NCBI GenBank assembly: GCA_028583415.1
Contig: CM053273.1
Coordinates: forward strand, 91,796,676-91,860,675
DNA from: Protea cynaroides
Lineage: Eukaryota > Streptophyta > Magnoliopsida > Proteales > Proteaceae
Reading direction: 5' to 3'
Length of the DNA: 64,000 nucleotides
Part shown: one piece after another, positions 1-11,199 of the stretch
Layout: each line of letters starts with the position of its first letter
Numbering within the stretch: the first letter of the stretch is position 1
Made by a program: the position numbers and the translations under genes
The notes under the pieces: generated by a model
What the model saw: the letters and a program-made list of their open reading frames with translations, nothing else
The model's database searches: none
Told to the model about the DNA's origin: nothing

Positions 1-579
1 ATGATTATATGATTGTAATGTGCATATCACATGTCATCTACTATTCCTGTTATTACTGTTCATGTATATTTTAATTCAGTTTATTTATAACATGATGATG
101 ATTATGATGCTAGAAATAGGCATGTGAATGTATGTGTGTGGTTAGTGTGCTTGATGCGAGTAGAGCATCAGGGGGAGGACGTGACACTGTGGTTCATCCT
201 GGTCACCAGACTTGTAAGACCCGTATCAAACTAACCCGGTCGTACCACCTTGAACTAGGTCTACCCATCATGGTTGAGCCAAATGGACCAAGTGCGTGAA
301 GGAGATCACGATCCCAGGTATTAAACTGACCCAAAAAAACACTTAAAATAAGGGGAGGGTCGCATACCCAGCAAGGGAGGGTCGGACCCCCCCAGTATAG
401 AAGTCAGACCCCCAGTTTTATATGGGGGGTCGGACATTTTAAGGACCAGGGGTTGACGGGATCTCCGACCCCCCCTATCGACCCCCGGTACTCGGTAAAA
501 ATTGAAATTAGGAAACTTTCCTAATTTTAATGGGATTCCTTCCTAATCTCAATGGGACTTATTTTAGGAGTTTCTACTC

Positions 580-587
580 TATAAATA
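580..587 (+). promoter_or_regulatory. TATA box of the solo LTR
   Basis: TATAAATA about 370 bp from the LTR start, followed by a purine-rich leader and a GT splice donor at 732. TATA boxes occur at the same place in the other LTRs: 20746-20753, 57438-57446 and 61572-61579 on +, and 19503-19509, 30501-30507, 48441-48448 and 56008-56014 on -. This site should start the genomic RNA. The start itself is not shown. Confidence 0.65.
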
Positions 588-1224
588 GGATGTCCCTAAG
601 CCTCTTTCACTCCTTTTACAACCCTAATTGAATTGAGAGAAAGAGAAGAGAAGGAAGAGAAGAAGTAGAGAAGGAAAGAAGAGAAGAAGGCAAAAAGGAG
701 AAGAGTTGCAGAGAAGGAGTATTCTTCTCAGGTATGGATACTATTTCCATGAGTTTCTAAAGACCTTAGGGTAGATAATGAAGAGGGTATGATCTCGGAG
801 AAACTCAAACCATCAACCCATGGTTAGGTTTTCATGGAAAACCATGGGGGAAATCATGAAAGCCATATAGGTGAATGAAACATGGTTCTAGGCCATAGAA
901 CATGTGTGGAATGGACTGTAGGAGCAAGCCATAGGACCCCAAACACGAAGAATGGGCTAAAGGAAGAAAAATCGACAAAACCCACAGGGGATCGCATGGG
1001 GGGTCGATGGCCAATCGACCCTACCAGACCCTGAGCATCGACCCCCAGTGTTCGGGAAGCCCAGAATAGGGGTGGTCGCACCCAAGGTCGATCATAACTC
1101 CGACCCTAGGCATCGACCCCCAGTTAACTGCAAGCTGTAAAAATTAGAATAAATTCTAATTAAATTCTATCGACTTTGTTAGGTCTTCTAGTAATATAAT
1201 ATTGATATAAAAGTGATTCTTAAG

Positions 1225-2228
1225 GCTTGAAAGAGGATCTACAAACAAGCAAAGGTGAGTAAACAAGACCTACAAACTAATTGGTTAATAATAAGCTGTT
1301 TTTATTTTCTTGAGTCCAATGCTATGCCTGATTCTACGCGAATATGTTTGTAATGTGCATACAACATGTCATCTAATATTTCTATTATTTGTTCATGCAT
1401 ATTTACTTTATTGTTTATAACATGATGATGATGATAGGAATAAGCATGTGAATGTATGTGTGTGGTTGGTATACTTGATGCGAGCGAGTATCAGGGGAGG
1501 TGTGATGGGAACGTCAATAAACGTTAACCTTTGGCGGGTCTCAGCACTTTAACTCTATCTCTAACTCAAGTCTTGTGCATTAGCATCGTCGTATCGCCAT
1601 TACCTTAGCAGAACTATTACGTCGTAGAGTATCAGGGGAGGTGGTCTCGGTCCTTGTAGTCTCTGACTCTACCGGGGGGCCTTAGCTCTATCTCTATGGA
1701 CGTTCTAAAGGATGCTGGGGTGAGGCCTTGGATACACTGTTTGGCATTAGGATTGGTTAGTTGCGAGCCCAATTTACAAGCCCTCGCCAGCAGGAGCTTA
1801 CGTGTTGGTATGGCACTGTACAACAATAAACGTTAACCTTTGTTGTACAATGTTATGGTAGGGTGGATGGGGATGACAATAAACGTTAACCTTTGGGCAA
1901 ACTTTCACACCCTGTGTATAGAGGCGGGGTCAATGAACGTTAACCTTTGACCACCTAAACCTTTCTATTGCGCATTGCAAACTTTAAACCAGACCAAAGA
2001 TATAAGTTGACTGCATGCATATGTATTATTGCATTGTTTTGTTTGCTCACTGAACCGTGATGTGTGCTCACCCCTCGACGTCGAATATTTTTAGTTGATG
2101 ATGCAGGTACTACCGTCGAAGATTATGTAAATACTCCAGTGTACGGGCACATGGCGGCAATGGAAGCTGAAGATGAAGTGGATACGCATGACTCCTCTTA
2201 CGAGTGCAACTCATGCGTATTCGATTAG
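1225..2228 (+). CDS. LTR-embedded reading frame, exons 2 and 3 (solo LTR copy)
   Basis: Proposed exon 2 is 1225-1254 (30 nt, after TTAAG, before a GTGAGT donor). Exon 3 is 2095-2228 (134 nt, after TTTTTAG, ending in TAG). Exon 1 would end at the donor after 731. Joined in phase, the frame is open and ends in a peptide with VEDYVNTPVYGHMAAM followed by an acidic stretch and YECNSCVFD. The same exon lengths and phase recur in the other LTRs of this window. No in-frame ATG is seen in exon 1, so the start of translation is unknown and the transcript is inferred, not observed. No known family is recognised. The alternative is a conserved non-coding RNA element, but the indel-free 134-nt exon argues for coding. 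Confidence 0.5.
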
Positions 2229-3459
2229 ATTTTATTTTCATTATTTGGATTTAGTAAAGACATGTATTTGATATTTATTTATGTCTTAGTTGATACAGAA
2301 TAATTTGCTATTTAAATATTAATATCACAGTAGATTCTCAGTTCATTTTACTATAAGAGTTCCGCTATTGTGTATTTATTTTGATTATGAATGTGGATGT
2401 ATGAGGTTTAGATAAAATGGATATCGTCTGTCCAAGATCCTGGTTGAACCGTTGGTTTGCTAGAGGTTCATCACACCATTCTGAAGAGTGTGGAATTGGG
2501 GTGTGACAAGACTCTAGCTCTATCTCTACTCAAGTATTGTCCACTAACATCGTCGTATCGCCATTACCTTAGCAGAACTATTACATCGTAGGGCATTAGG
2601 GGAAGTGGTCTCGGACCATGTAGTCTCTAACTCTGTCGGGGGGCCTTAGCTCTATCTATATGGACGTATTGAGGGATGCTGGGGTGAGGCCTTGGATACA
2701 CTGTTTGATATTAGGATTGGTTAGTTGCGAGCCCAGTCTGCAAGCCCTCACCAACAGGGGCTTACGTGTTGGTATGGATAGGGCATCAGGGGAAATGTGA
2801 TGCGGTGTGGTCCTAAGCACCTTAGCTCTATCTCTATTCCATGGTGGGGTGGATGTGGACGACAATGGTGTTTGATCTATTGGGTGGGCTTACACCCTGT
2901 GTATAGAGGTGCGGTGGCCACCAATCCTTTCTATTGCACATTACAAACTTATGAACCAGACCAAAGATATGAATTGAATGCATGCATATGTTTGTTGCAT
3001 TGTTTTGTTTACTCACTGAGCTCAAGTTGGAGAGTTGACCCTCGCGCGCGTAATTCTTTTTAGTTTCTGATGTTGCAGGTATTACGGTTGAAGATTATGT
3101 TGACACGTCAACATGTGGCGGCTATGATTAGTAAGCTGTTGAGGACTATTATAATTCGTTAAGTGAGCGTTTCTACTGTGGATACGCTTAGTGTTTAATT
3201 TTCATATTTGGATATTTGTAATACGTATTAAATTATGTTTTGATTACTTGGAGATAAATGTAATATTAATTATATATCATGACTAGACCTCAGTTCATTA
3301 TCTGTAAGACTTTCGCTATTTACTTTATTATCTCTGATTAATGTGGAATGTGTTTTGGTTTAAAAAAATGGGGATAGCCTATTCGAGATCCTGGTTGAAC
3401 CGTTGGTTTATTGACGGTTCATCACACCATTCTGGTTGGTTCAGAATTGGGGTGTGACA

Positions 3460-3720
3460 GGTGTACTCCGAGTTAACTGTTGGAGTTGTATCAGCAGTTA
3501 TCGTGGAGGAGCTAGAGGTAGGGGATGAAGACGCCACCATGAAATATTCAGTGTAAGTAGAAACCGTACCAAAAATATACCGCTCCAAATCATATGTGCG
3601 AAGCATTGGTAGAAATTGAGACTTCCATAAGGGGTAATTATCCCTTGTCAGCTTGATCGAGATGAAGTGATGTAGGCTGGGAGTGGCGGGAAGGGAGGAA
3701 GGTTTTGCTGCTGTCGACAT
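3460..3720 (-). pseudogene. Ty1/copia gag N-terminus fragment
   Basis: An ATG at 3720 opens a minus-strand frame with ISIKLTRDNYPLWKSQFLP near its start, the typical beginning of plant copia Gag (nucleocapsid-capsid polyprotein of the retrotransposon particle). Only about 87 codons survive before the junction with the gypsy LTR at 3459. A primer binding site and a short LTR lie just upstream (3763-3958), in the same orientation. No protease, integrase or reverse transcriptase of this element is present. Confidence 0.8.
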
Positions 3721-3762
3721 GATAGAGAAAAGAAAAAAAAAAGAAGAGATAGCTCTGGTTTA

Positions 3763-3776
3763 GGCTCTTGATACCA
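3763..3776 (-). other. copia primer binding site
   Basis: On the minus strand this reads TGGTATCAAGAGCC directly after the LTR, complementary to the 3' end of a plant initiator methionine tRNA apart from one base. It sets the orientation and the LTR boundary. Confidence 0.75.
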
Positions 3777-3958
3777 TGTAGAAACCCAAGAAACGAATGT
3801 GTTTCATTAGTATTGATATGTGTACAACTGATTACATTTATAGAACCGTATTCAGGAGTTACATAAGTGGTTTCTAAAACTAATTCTACAAGGGCATGAC
3901 TCTGTGGTTGTGACAACAATAGGGAGAAGAATCTGAAACTGTCAAAATTGTTGCCACA
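3777..3958 (-). mobile_element. copia 5' LTR (182 bp)
   Basis: Read on the minus strand it starts TGTGGCAAC and ends TTTCTACA, with TG...CA termini, directly followed by the primer binding site. About 180 bp is normal for small plant copia LTRs. Its outer edge touches the end of a LINE-type RNase H frame at 3959, so the copia element probably inserted into that LINE remnant. The target duplication cannot be checked because the other end is lost. Confidence 0.7.
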
Positions 3959-4330
3959 TTAGTCGGGTAGTGGTTTTGTAGTTAACAATGTTATCACATG
4001 TGATAACGTTGTATAATTACATTTATTAACATGGATGACTTCAGCGCAATTGGATTCCACTTTGATAGAGGAAAAACCTTTTTCAAAAGCAATAATAAGT
4101 GTCTTATGCATAGCTAAGGCCTCCCCTCTTTTAGTGGAATTAGTTGTCAATCCTTGAGAAACAACCAGAATAGGATGAGCATGAAAATCTCTAAAGATCA
4201 AGCCAATTTCCTCAAATTTGTCTCCACACTATAGGAAGCATCAGTACAAACCGAGTACATGCCTCTCGGAGGAGAGATCCACTTACCACAAGGACTTTGC
4301 ACCTCATCATTCATATGGTCCTTTAAACAA
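3959..4330 (-). pseudogene. RNase H-like domain fragment of a LINE-type retrotransposon
   Basis: The minus strand encodes a cytosolic-type RNase H fold: a CTDASYS strand near 4235, then LIFRDFHAHPI, then GEALAMHKTLIIAFEKGFSS and VESNCAEVIHVNK. This order is typical of the RNase H domain at the end of plant LINE polyproteins and of related reverse-transcriptase-like ORFs (RVT_3 family). It is interrupted near 4200 by a frame break and has no reverse transcriptase beside it. Which LINE family it came from cannot be told. Confidence 0.65.
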
Positions 4331-5440
4331 GGGATTTTATTGCCAGGTTTTGGTCAATCCTCCGATTGGGACACCTGTCACTAGAGAAGACAAATAATCG
4401 AGTTAGGCGGGTTGGATAATTCGGGGACCACTCCGATGCCTAAGTTAGCTTAAGGGTAATAAGCAGATGAACCCGAGAAGGAGATATCAAGGTTCAAGAT
4501 AGAGAAGGGCAATTTTGATAGCAAAAGCTGAATACGTAAAAGTTTCGGTCCGTTTACCTTCGGGATGAAGATATTTATAGGGCATGGAGTGACCAGAGGA
4601 TGTTCTCCTGCAATTGCTGTGATCTCGAGATTCCATCCAAGATCTTAGGGAACCTTCCGTTATGATTAGGGAATCTTTATGTACATGCTCCTTTATAGTA
4701 GAGATATGGATGTCCCAAGATTGGATCCTTGTCATCTAATTGAGATCCAATGATGGGATAATAGATAACCGTTATGAGGTGCCTCAATAACGTTTAGAAG
4801 TATGCCTCGCCTTGCTTGGGGAGCTTGACCTGTGTCGGGAACCACCACAGGATGGATAACCCAACATCTTCCCGATCAGGAGGATATCCCGCTCGATAGT
4901 GGTGGATGCGGAGAATAGGACCTCAAAAGATTTTGTTCTCCCATGATGCTGACACCTATTGGCCATCTATTTAATCCATATAAAGCCACGTGTTGATCTC
5001 TGATTGGCCTCATTTCGAGTCGTCCTAACAGTTGCCCCTTGCCCTTCCGAGCTTGACAAGGTCGGTGGAACAATGTTGTCTTGTCTTCGCCGGTTTTGAC
5101 AAAGTCATCCTAACAAGGGAGGGTTTGAGAAAATTCAATGAATGCCTCTTGAGCCTTTCTGATGATCTCCAAAGGGCTTCAATCTTTCGAGTCGGAAAGA
5201 AGATCGTTTTTTGCCTTCTAGATATATTTGAATTGGTCTCTAATTAGAGACCAATTAGTCTCCAATAGTTTTTTAATATGCCTTTTTTTTTCTTTTCTTT
5301 TTCTTTTTTTTCTTTTTTTTTCTTTCTTTTTTGAATTTTAACCACTTTCCTAAGATAGGAAGCTTTTCTGATGGTAAAAGTTGCATGTTTCATCTTGTAA
5401 AAGCAAGAGGATATTATTATTATTATTATTATTATTATTA
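4331..5440. other. Intergenic stretch without recognisable genes; simple repeats at its end
   Basis: Only short frames without recognisable domains on either strand. A CT/T-rich tract lies at 5281-5332 and a TTA microsatellite at about 5412-5440, into which element M1 inserted. Several passages (about 4370-5230) read like old transposon DNA, but I cannot assign them. Confidence 0.5.
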
Positions 5441-7458
5441 GGAAAAATTTCACGTACTACTCAAGAAGTATCTGAAACATCAACTACCACCCATAGGTTT
5501 TCGATATCATCAACTATCACCCAAAATATTAACACCGTTAATCAAAGAGACCCATCCCATTAAAGGAGTCCCGTTAGATGATGATGTCAGTTCAAGTCAA
5601 ACTTTTCATAGACAATACTATCCTTAGTGTAAGGGTAAAAGACCATTTTACCCTATACTCACTTTTACCGTATTCCCAAATCGTGTAATCTTACTAATAG
5701 TAAAAAACCCTAGACTCCTCTATGAAACTGTTCTTCTCCAACGATGATAGCACCCTTGACTCTATGCAACTGTTCTTCTTCCCCGACGACGATAGCATCC
5801 TCGATTCTGTACAGCGGTTCTTCTTCGCCGACAACGGTTGCACCTTGTGCAACGATTTTTCTTCCTACAAATGCTTAGTTTATTGCCCTGGGTAGGATTT
5901 TCCATCCTATAACTCAGGCTTTTGATTGGACGCCATCACCAAGGCAGGTTAAACAAAATCATAAAATCAATGAAAAAACGATGTGTTGAAAGTACTAAAC
6001 AGAAAAAAAAAATGCAATCAAATCCTCTTTCGGACTTTTTGGAAGAAAACGTTGTTTCGAGAATTGGTGCGAAGATCCGCCAAGATATCAGCAGTATCCT
6101 TCACACATTCTTCTATCGAAATGGTTTTCCTAGGCGTGCTCCACTCCATGATATTCTCCAGAACCTCTTTAGGCGGCATCTGGCGAAATCGGATTGGGTG
6201 CAAGCAATGACTTCGTCTAACGATAACAAACAACATTTTTCCATGTTCAGGCCTTCGGGGGATAAGATTTGGCTTTACAGCAAGCTTTTGATCTCCCTAT
6301 AGCAAATTGATCTTGGGTCATGTCAGGTGGTGTAACGAGAAGGTGTTTCACAATCGGATTTCGAGGAAGCATCAGAAACGACGAAAATAGAATAATCAAA
6401 ATCCGAAGAATCAGCTTTCGTCCATACTTCTCCAAGAGAAGGGTTAAAATCAAGGAAACATAAACTACAAACCAGAAAACCCCTCGTAACTGTAATTCCC
6501 AATCACCATCAGGAATTTTAAATCAAAACTAGAGAACGGAGTGAGCAAAACATATAACCATGATTCCCAAAAAAAGATAATGAAACAAAATATTAACTCC
6601 ATGAGAATTCAATTGAAAAACTTTCTTCATACCAATTCGATAAATGGATAAAACAATCAAACAAATGTCGATCATATCGTTGATTTTTTTTTTTTTTGAT
6701 AATTATATCTTTGATTTTGCTCTAAAGAGAAATGACAATTAAGAAATCCTTGAACCCCTACCTCGAGAACGGAATAACAAGTGAGAAGCAGAGAAAGAGA
6801 ACGTTAAGTTCTTTCTACATCTGCTTTACCATTGGAAGGGTGCGCTTATTAGCGCCAAGGTGCATTGTCATAAACATATTGTCCATTCGCAGAATAAGGA
6901 TTCTTATGCGTCGGGTACTTTTGACCTCTCTTATTCAGAGCTTCTTCTTTGTCCTACCTGACGACCATGATAAAACCCATTTATCTGCGAGGGTGGCTGG
7001 TGGCACAACAACAATACGTTTATTGCACCAATTCGAAATTCACATGTCTGTGAGTTTGTTTCTTTCCTTTCTAAACGAACCTACGCCCTTGTCGGAGATT
7101 GGAAAGAGAGGGGAGAATGATGAAGGAGAGGAGAAAGAGAGCGGAGAACGATACTAACTTATTGCTAGAGATTTGATGTTGCCAGAGATTGGATGCAAAA
7201 GCAGAGGGGACTCCAAACTTAGGGCTTGGCTGAGAGTGAAAACGAAAGGGGAAAGGTAAATGTTATTTTCAATAGAAGGTCAAACTAGTACTTTTACCTA
7301 ATTTTAAAAATTTTCAATTTATAATATGAAAGGTATAAATGTCTATCAATATTTTAAGTGACTTTCAGCAGTTAAGTGGGTGTGATTGATGATTTTAGAA
7401 ACCTGTGAGTGGTAGTTGATGTTTCAGATACTTCTTGGATAATACGTGAAATTTTTCC
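5441..7458. mobile_element. Non-autonomous Mutator-like element M1 (2,018 bp), TSD TTATTATTA
   Basis: Long terminal inverted repeats start GGAAAAATTTCACGTACTAC at 5441 and end with the reverse complement at 7458. They continue inward with interruptions for about 60 bp. A 9-bp duplication TTATTATTA (5432-5440, 7459-7467) fits Mutator-type insertion, though it falls in a TTA microsatellite. No transposase is encoded. The interior contains a few frames (for example minus strand 6018-6236 and plus strand 5922-6302) that I do not recognise. They could be captured host fragments or chance. M2 at 22514 is a relative. Confidence 0.8.
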
Positions 7459-7664
7459 TTATTATTATTATTATCATCAAATGACAAGATAAATATGAAT
7501 TGTTTATTTTCATGTTTTTTTTTTTTTTTTTTAACTTCAAGAGTGATTTTCTTTTTCAAAGTTAGGAAATACATAAGGCTAGAGTATTAGTAGTACATAT
7601 GCGTGGATATATGTAACATGTATGTCAATATATGTGTGTGTGTGTGTGTTTGCCGGGGGGGGGG
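7459..7664. other. Short-repeat-rich spacer
   Basis: TTA repeats, a T-tract at about 7517-7532, a TG microsatellite at about 7634-7650 and a G-run at 7655-7664. No gene is seen. Confidence 0.6.
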
Positions 7665-7792
7665 TTTAATCTCTAAAGTTTTGTCCCTATTACAGCTTTC
7701 ACCTTTTCATATTGTGCAAGCATGGGGGGGGATTTAATCTCTAAAGTTTTGTCCCTATTACAGCTTTCACCTTTTCATATTGTGCAAGCATG
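7665..7792. repeat. Tandem duplication of a 60-bp block, period 68
   Basis: 7665-7724 and 7733-7792 are identical 60-bp blocks beginning TTTAATCTCTAAAG and ending GCAAGCATG, each preceded by a run of G. Exact identity points to a recent duplication, perhaps through pairing of the G-runs, or to an assembly duplication. Confidence 0.9.
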
Positions 7793-8599
7793 CCTAATTA
7801 GAAAGGCAATGTGCACGAAAATAAATAATTGAATAGAGGAGTGGAACAGTCTTGTCCCTATCTTGACTGATTTTCTTAGGTATTTTGAGAGCAAGGCGAT
7901 TGATAGATAGATAGAGTTAAGGATTCCATGAGGGGCTAGTTATCCTTGCTTTCAAAGGTCATATGGAAAGACTGACGAGGCCGATATAGTTATAGTTCTA
8001 AATATCTCGAGATCTCAACGAAATCTTGAAAATCTCGACCTCCCCTAGATCTCAAAAAACTCAAAAGTTTCCATCTTTATGTGTTCAAAAAAGGCGATGT
8101 CTCGAATGAAATCTCGACAAGATGTCAAAAATATCAACCTCATTGAGACAGGATTGAGATGGCAACGGCTAATAGTTGACAATACCCTTCCCAAGTTTCA
8201 AAAATGGCGTTTTGAACCCTTCCTTGTTTTTCAAGTGCTGTGATAGTCCAACTTTGCTTTCTTCTTCTAGCTTCCATTATCCTTTCTATCCAAGAATGAA
8301 AGAGCCAAAGAATGCTATCCGTACTGTGTTTAGGTGAGATCCTCTAAATGCATGAATGTGTAAAAAAAGGCTATGTTATGCTAGAGGCTCGTAATCTTAA
8401 TTAAGAGGTGGAGAAGAAGAGAAAGGTCATTTGGGACGAAGACCCAATACTTGAATAGCTCAAATCTCTACATGCAACCATTGGTTTACGATCTATAAAT
8501 GTAACCGTGGCAAGAGTGAGAGCTTCAAAGAATTTAGGTATTTGAACTCACCAGCTCATTGTACATCAATCCGGATCGGATCAGTTTTGGACATACATG

Positions 8600-8632
<33 letters not shown>

Positions 8633-8785
8633 CCTGAATTTAGAATCTTCAAAAGCGCAATCCACTAGATAAAGTAAACCACTAACTACTACAGATTAAC
8701 AAGTAAACACATGAGCAGCAAGAGCTAATACTGCATTAAAATAACACCATAACAGCATGACTGAACTTCCCCCTCGTATGTTACC

Positions 8786-8823
<38 letters not shown>

Positions 8824-9415
8824 TCCCTCATAGAACAAATGAATGCTTTTTTCGCTTGGAAGAGGACATCTACCAATACACAATTATGTCAAATCTTCCA
8901 TAATATTAAAGCACATTAATTTTAGTTGGCAAAGGGTGACAACCCATCCATGAGTGCCAAATTACCTTAGGTTTCTCCTAGAAAACAAGCTCCCACGCCG
9001 GCATGCTGTTTGGTGCTTCTCAAGTCTCAACAATTTATGGTATTGGCAAAGGGTTTTTTTGGGCCTTGGACCAAGTTTGACTTGGTCTGGGATAGACCTC
9101 GACCGATCCTGGTCTAGAGTGGACTGAAAAACTGCGAGGGCTAGAACCTTTGCCAAGTTTGATTAATAGCAATTCAACATGCTATCTTGTGCATGTGAGC
9201 TCTTGGCAAAACAAGAAATAAATAGCCTCGTACCAACATAAAACCAACATTATATCACATGCTATTAAATCATGACATCAATTGAGACATTTTATGTTCA
9301 AAGGACCATCAGGATTCAAATTAATTATCAAATTCCATTGAACCCAATATATACATGGATCCACATCCTCTCCTCCCAATACCAGAATAGCGGCAACTTG
9401 TTTTGGATGACCACC

Positions 9416-9532
9416 ACGTGGTTCTCGGTGAATCCGAGACCCACGTCTGAGCAGACACCCAACCGACAAGCTGATCAGATGGGGGATGTTGGCTAGGACA
9501 TGGGTCTCGGATTCACCCGAGAACCACATGGT
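9416..9532. repeat. Inverted repeat, arms about 31 bp, loop about 52 bp
   Basis: GTGGTTCTCGGTGAATCCGA at 9419 is matched in reverse complement by TCGGATTCACCCGAGAACCAC ending near 9530, with one extra C in the second arm and ACCCA/TGGGT pairing next to it. A second small palindrome, CCTCCCAGAACCACTGGGAGG, follows at about 9558. It could be a fold-back transposon relic or a hairpin transcript. No expression evidence is available. Confidence 0.65.
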
Positions 9533-10338
9533 GACCGTCCGAGGCAGGTTGCTACGTCCTCCCAGAACCACTGGGAGGAGACAACGTGAATCCTATATAC
9601 ATGGGCTAAACAAACCCAAAAAAGACAAGTATTAATGGGCTTAAAACAGAGATCTAATAAAGTTCGATACCCACACATAAGCCAATACAGAAGCCGAACT
9701 CCCTCTTCTATTTAAAATACAACATTATGATTCAACTTTCTTCTTCAGAGGTGCTAACCATACCCATACGACATCATTTCCCATTGCATGATTTGTTGCA
9801 AAACCAAAGCCAATTTATCAAACAAATCTAATAAACACCTGTCTAGCTAATTGAGATTATTAATAATCTCATGTACTAATAAACTCAACAGAAATTGTCC
9901 ATATTATCACAATCAATAAATAAATTATTCTTGTCAGCAATTTACTGAAAAGATATTATTCACAAATGGATTAAGAAAGGGCAAAAGGTGTGGTTTGTAG
10001 CTACTTTTACAATACCAAATGAGATGTAATCACAATACTATTTTCATCATTATGGGCTTGCATGTGTGTGCATTGACAGACAGTTACGACCATAATCTTT
10101 TGCATAAGTGACAATTATGGTTTAAAGTATCCATATCGCATCTCTTGTATTGATAGAATATTATTTTACTGAATCGATATTGCAACCGGAGACAAAACCG
10201 ATAGCTGACCAATTCTTATAAGCCTTAATCTCCCTACGGGGAGTCCTAATCTCTTCGTAAATCAATGGAACACATGGCAAGTGATAATGATGGAGCCCCA
10301 TCCCCATACGCCATACCCATTCCCACAGCCACAGGCTA

Positions 10339-10381
<43 letters not shown>

Positions 10382-11177
10382 CCCACACCCACATGGATGA
10401 TGCCATGACGATTGAGCCCCCTCCTCTCTCTCTCTGTCTCTCTCTCTCTCTCTGGAGATAACAATTATTATCACATTTCCATGTGCATGTATAGCAGATA
10501 TTAAAAGTAACGAAATGAAGTGGCGCAAGAGGACCTATATGGGGGTTGGGTCGGTTTAGGCTATTAAATGGTTCTACCAACAACTACCAGAACCCATAAA
10601 TGAACTAATTAATAAAATTAAATAAAAATCTCCAAGAAAGCAATCAGAAAAAAAAATAAAAATACATTACAATACTAAAAATTGCAGGAAAAATGAGAAG
10701 ACCCGCTTTTTCCTCTTCATCATCTTCTGTCTGTTCGGGGGGCCTTTAAGAGATTGATTGGTGACTTTTTGAGGTGGGTGGCCGTTAACATGTGAAGGAG
10801 GAGAGGAAGAAGAAGAGACGGATGCAGCTTTGAAGTACTGTTGATCGATCGGTTGTCACACCAAAAGCAAAGCCCATGAGAGGCTGGCTCTATTTGCATG
10901 TTTCAGTATTCTCTTTTGTATCTGAGTCTCTGACTCTCAATTCAAAAGCTACAACCCCAACCCCAGGGCCCGGTCTCCCTCAACTGCTCTCATACGATAC
11001 CCATTTCTTTTGTTTCAGTTAGTTTCTCACATCTTTCTGTCCTTCCTTGCCTTGTTTTTATTTTTATTTTGTTCTTCTCTCTTCTGCATGCTATAGCTAG
11101 CTCCTTGTGTATCCATGTGATACATGTACCCTGATTCCTATCTTCTATTGTTTGGTATCTTTCTGATAATCTAATAC

Positions 11178-11199
11178 ACACATATATATATATATATAT
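11178..11199. repeat. AT microsatellite touching the predicted start codon
   Basis: An (AT)n run of about 20 bp ends exactly at the ATG at 11200. In the mRNA it would lie in the last bases of the 5' leader, where length changes could affect start-codon choice. Confidence 0.8.

Larger units (their letters stand above)
213..2508 (+). mobile_element. Solo gypsy LTR (2,296 bp), TSD AGACT
   Basis: It begins TGTAAGACCC at 213, ends GGGGTGTGACA at 2508 and is flanked by a perfect 5-bp duplication AGACT (208-212 and 2509-2513). No primer binding site, gag or pol is attached, so it is a solo LTR left by LTR-LTR recombination. A TATA box (TATAAATA) sits at 580-587. Two clusters of a GGTCGACCCCC-type word lie at about 350-490 (before the TATA box) and 985-1125 (before the small exon at 1225). 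It uniquely carries four copies of a 19-bp AACGTTAAC-containing motif between 1515 and 1949. Confidence 0.92.
1..3459 (+). mobile_element. Old gypsy LTR, 5'-truncated by the window edge and split by a solo LTR
   Basis: The outer LTR occupies 1-212 and 2514-3459. It ends in GGGGTGTGACA at 3459, the 3' end shared by all gypsy LTRs here. The text at 1-212 resumes at 2509 with the duplicated AGACT. The same uninterrupted passage is seen near 58400-58430 in another LTR, which proves the interruption. It keeps the recurring CATCAGGGG and TAGCTCTATCTCTA modules and a decayed copy of the LTR reading frame around 3075-3130, which is cut short by a stop. Its left end is outside the window, so its length is unknown. 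It abuts a copia gag fragment at 3460. Confidence 0.8.
7793..11199. other. Intergenic region upstream of the ABCG11-like gene
   Basis: No coding region could be supported. Contents: an AT microsatellite at about 8606-8632, an A-tract at 8788-8821, an inverted repeat at 9416-9532, an A-tract at about 10337-10379 and a CT microsatellite at 10424-10453. The last few hundred bases (about 10650-11199) should hold the promoter and 5' leader of the downstream gene. I could not fix a TATA box or start site with confidence. Confidence 0.55.

Noticed and set aside
832..1081. Minus-strand frames of 60-75 codons in the 213 solo LTR
   Set aside because: Antisense to the LTR intron-1 word cluster, no conservation with other LTRs.
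5922..6302. 126-codon frame inside M1 as a transposase
   Set aside because: No transposase motif or recognisable domain. It could be chance or a captured fragment, so it is mentioned only within M1.
10161..10583. 140-codon minus-strand frame with poly-Phe
   Set aside because: Runs through a long A-tract and a CT microsatellite; no domain.
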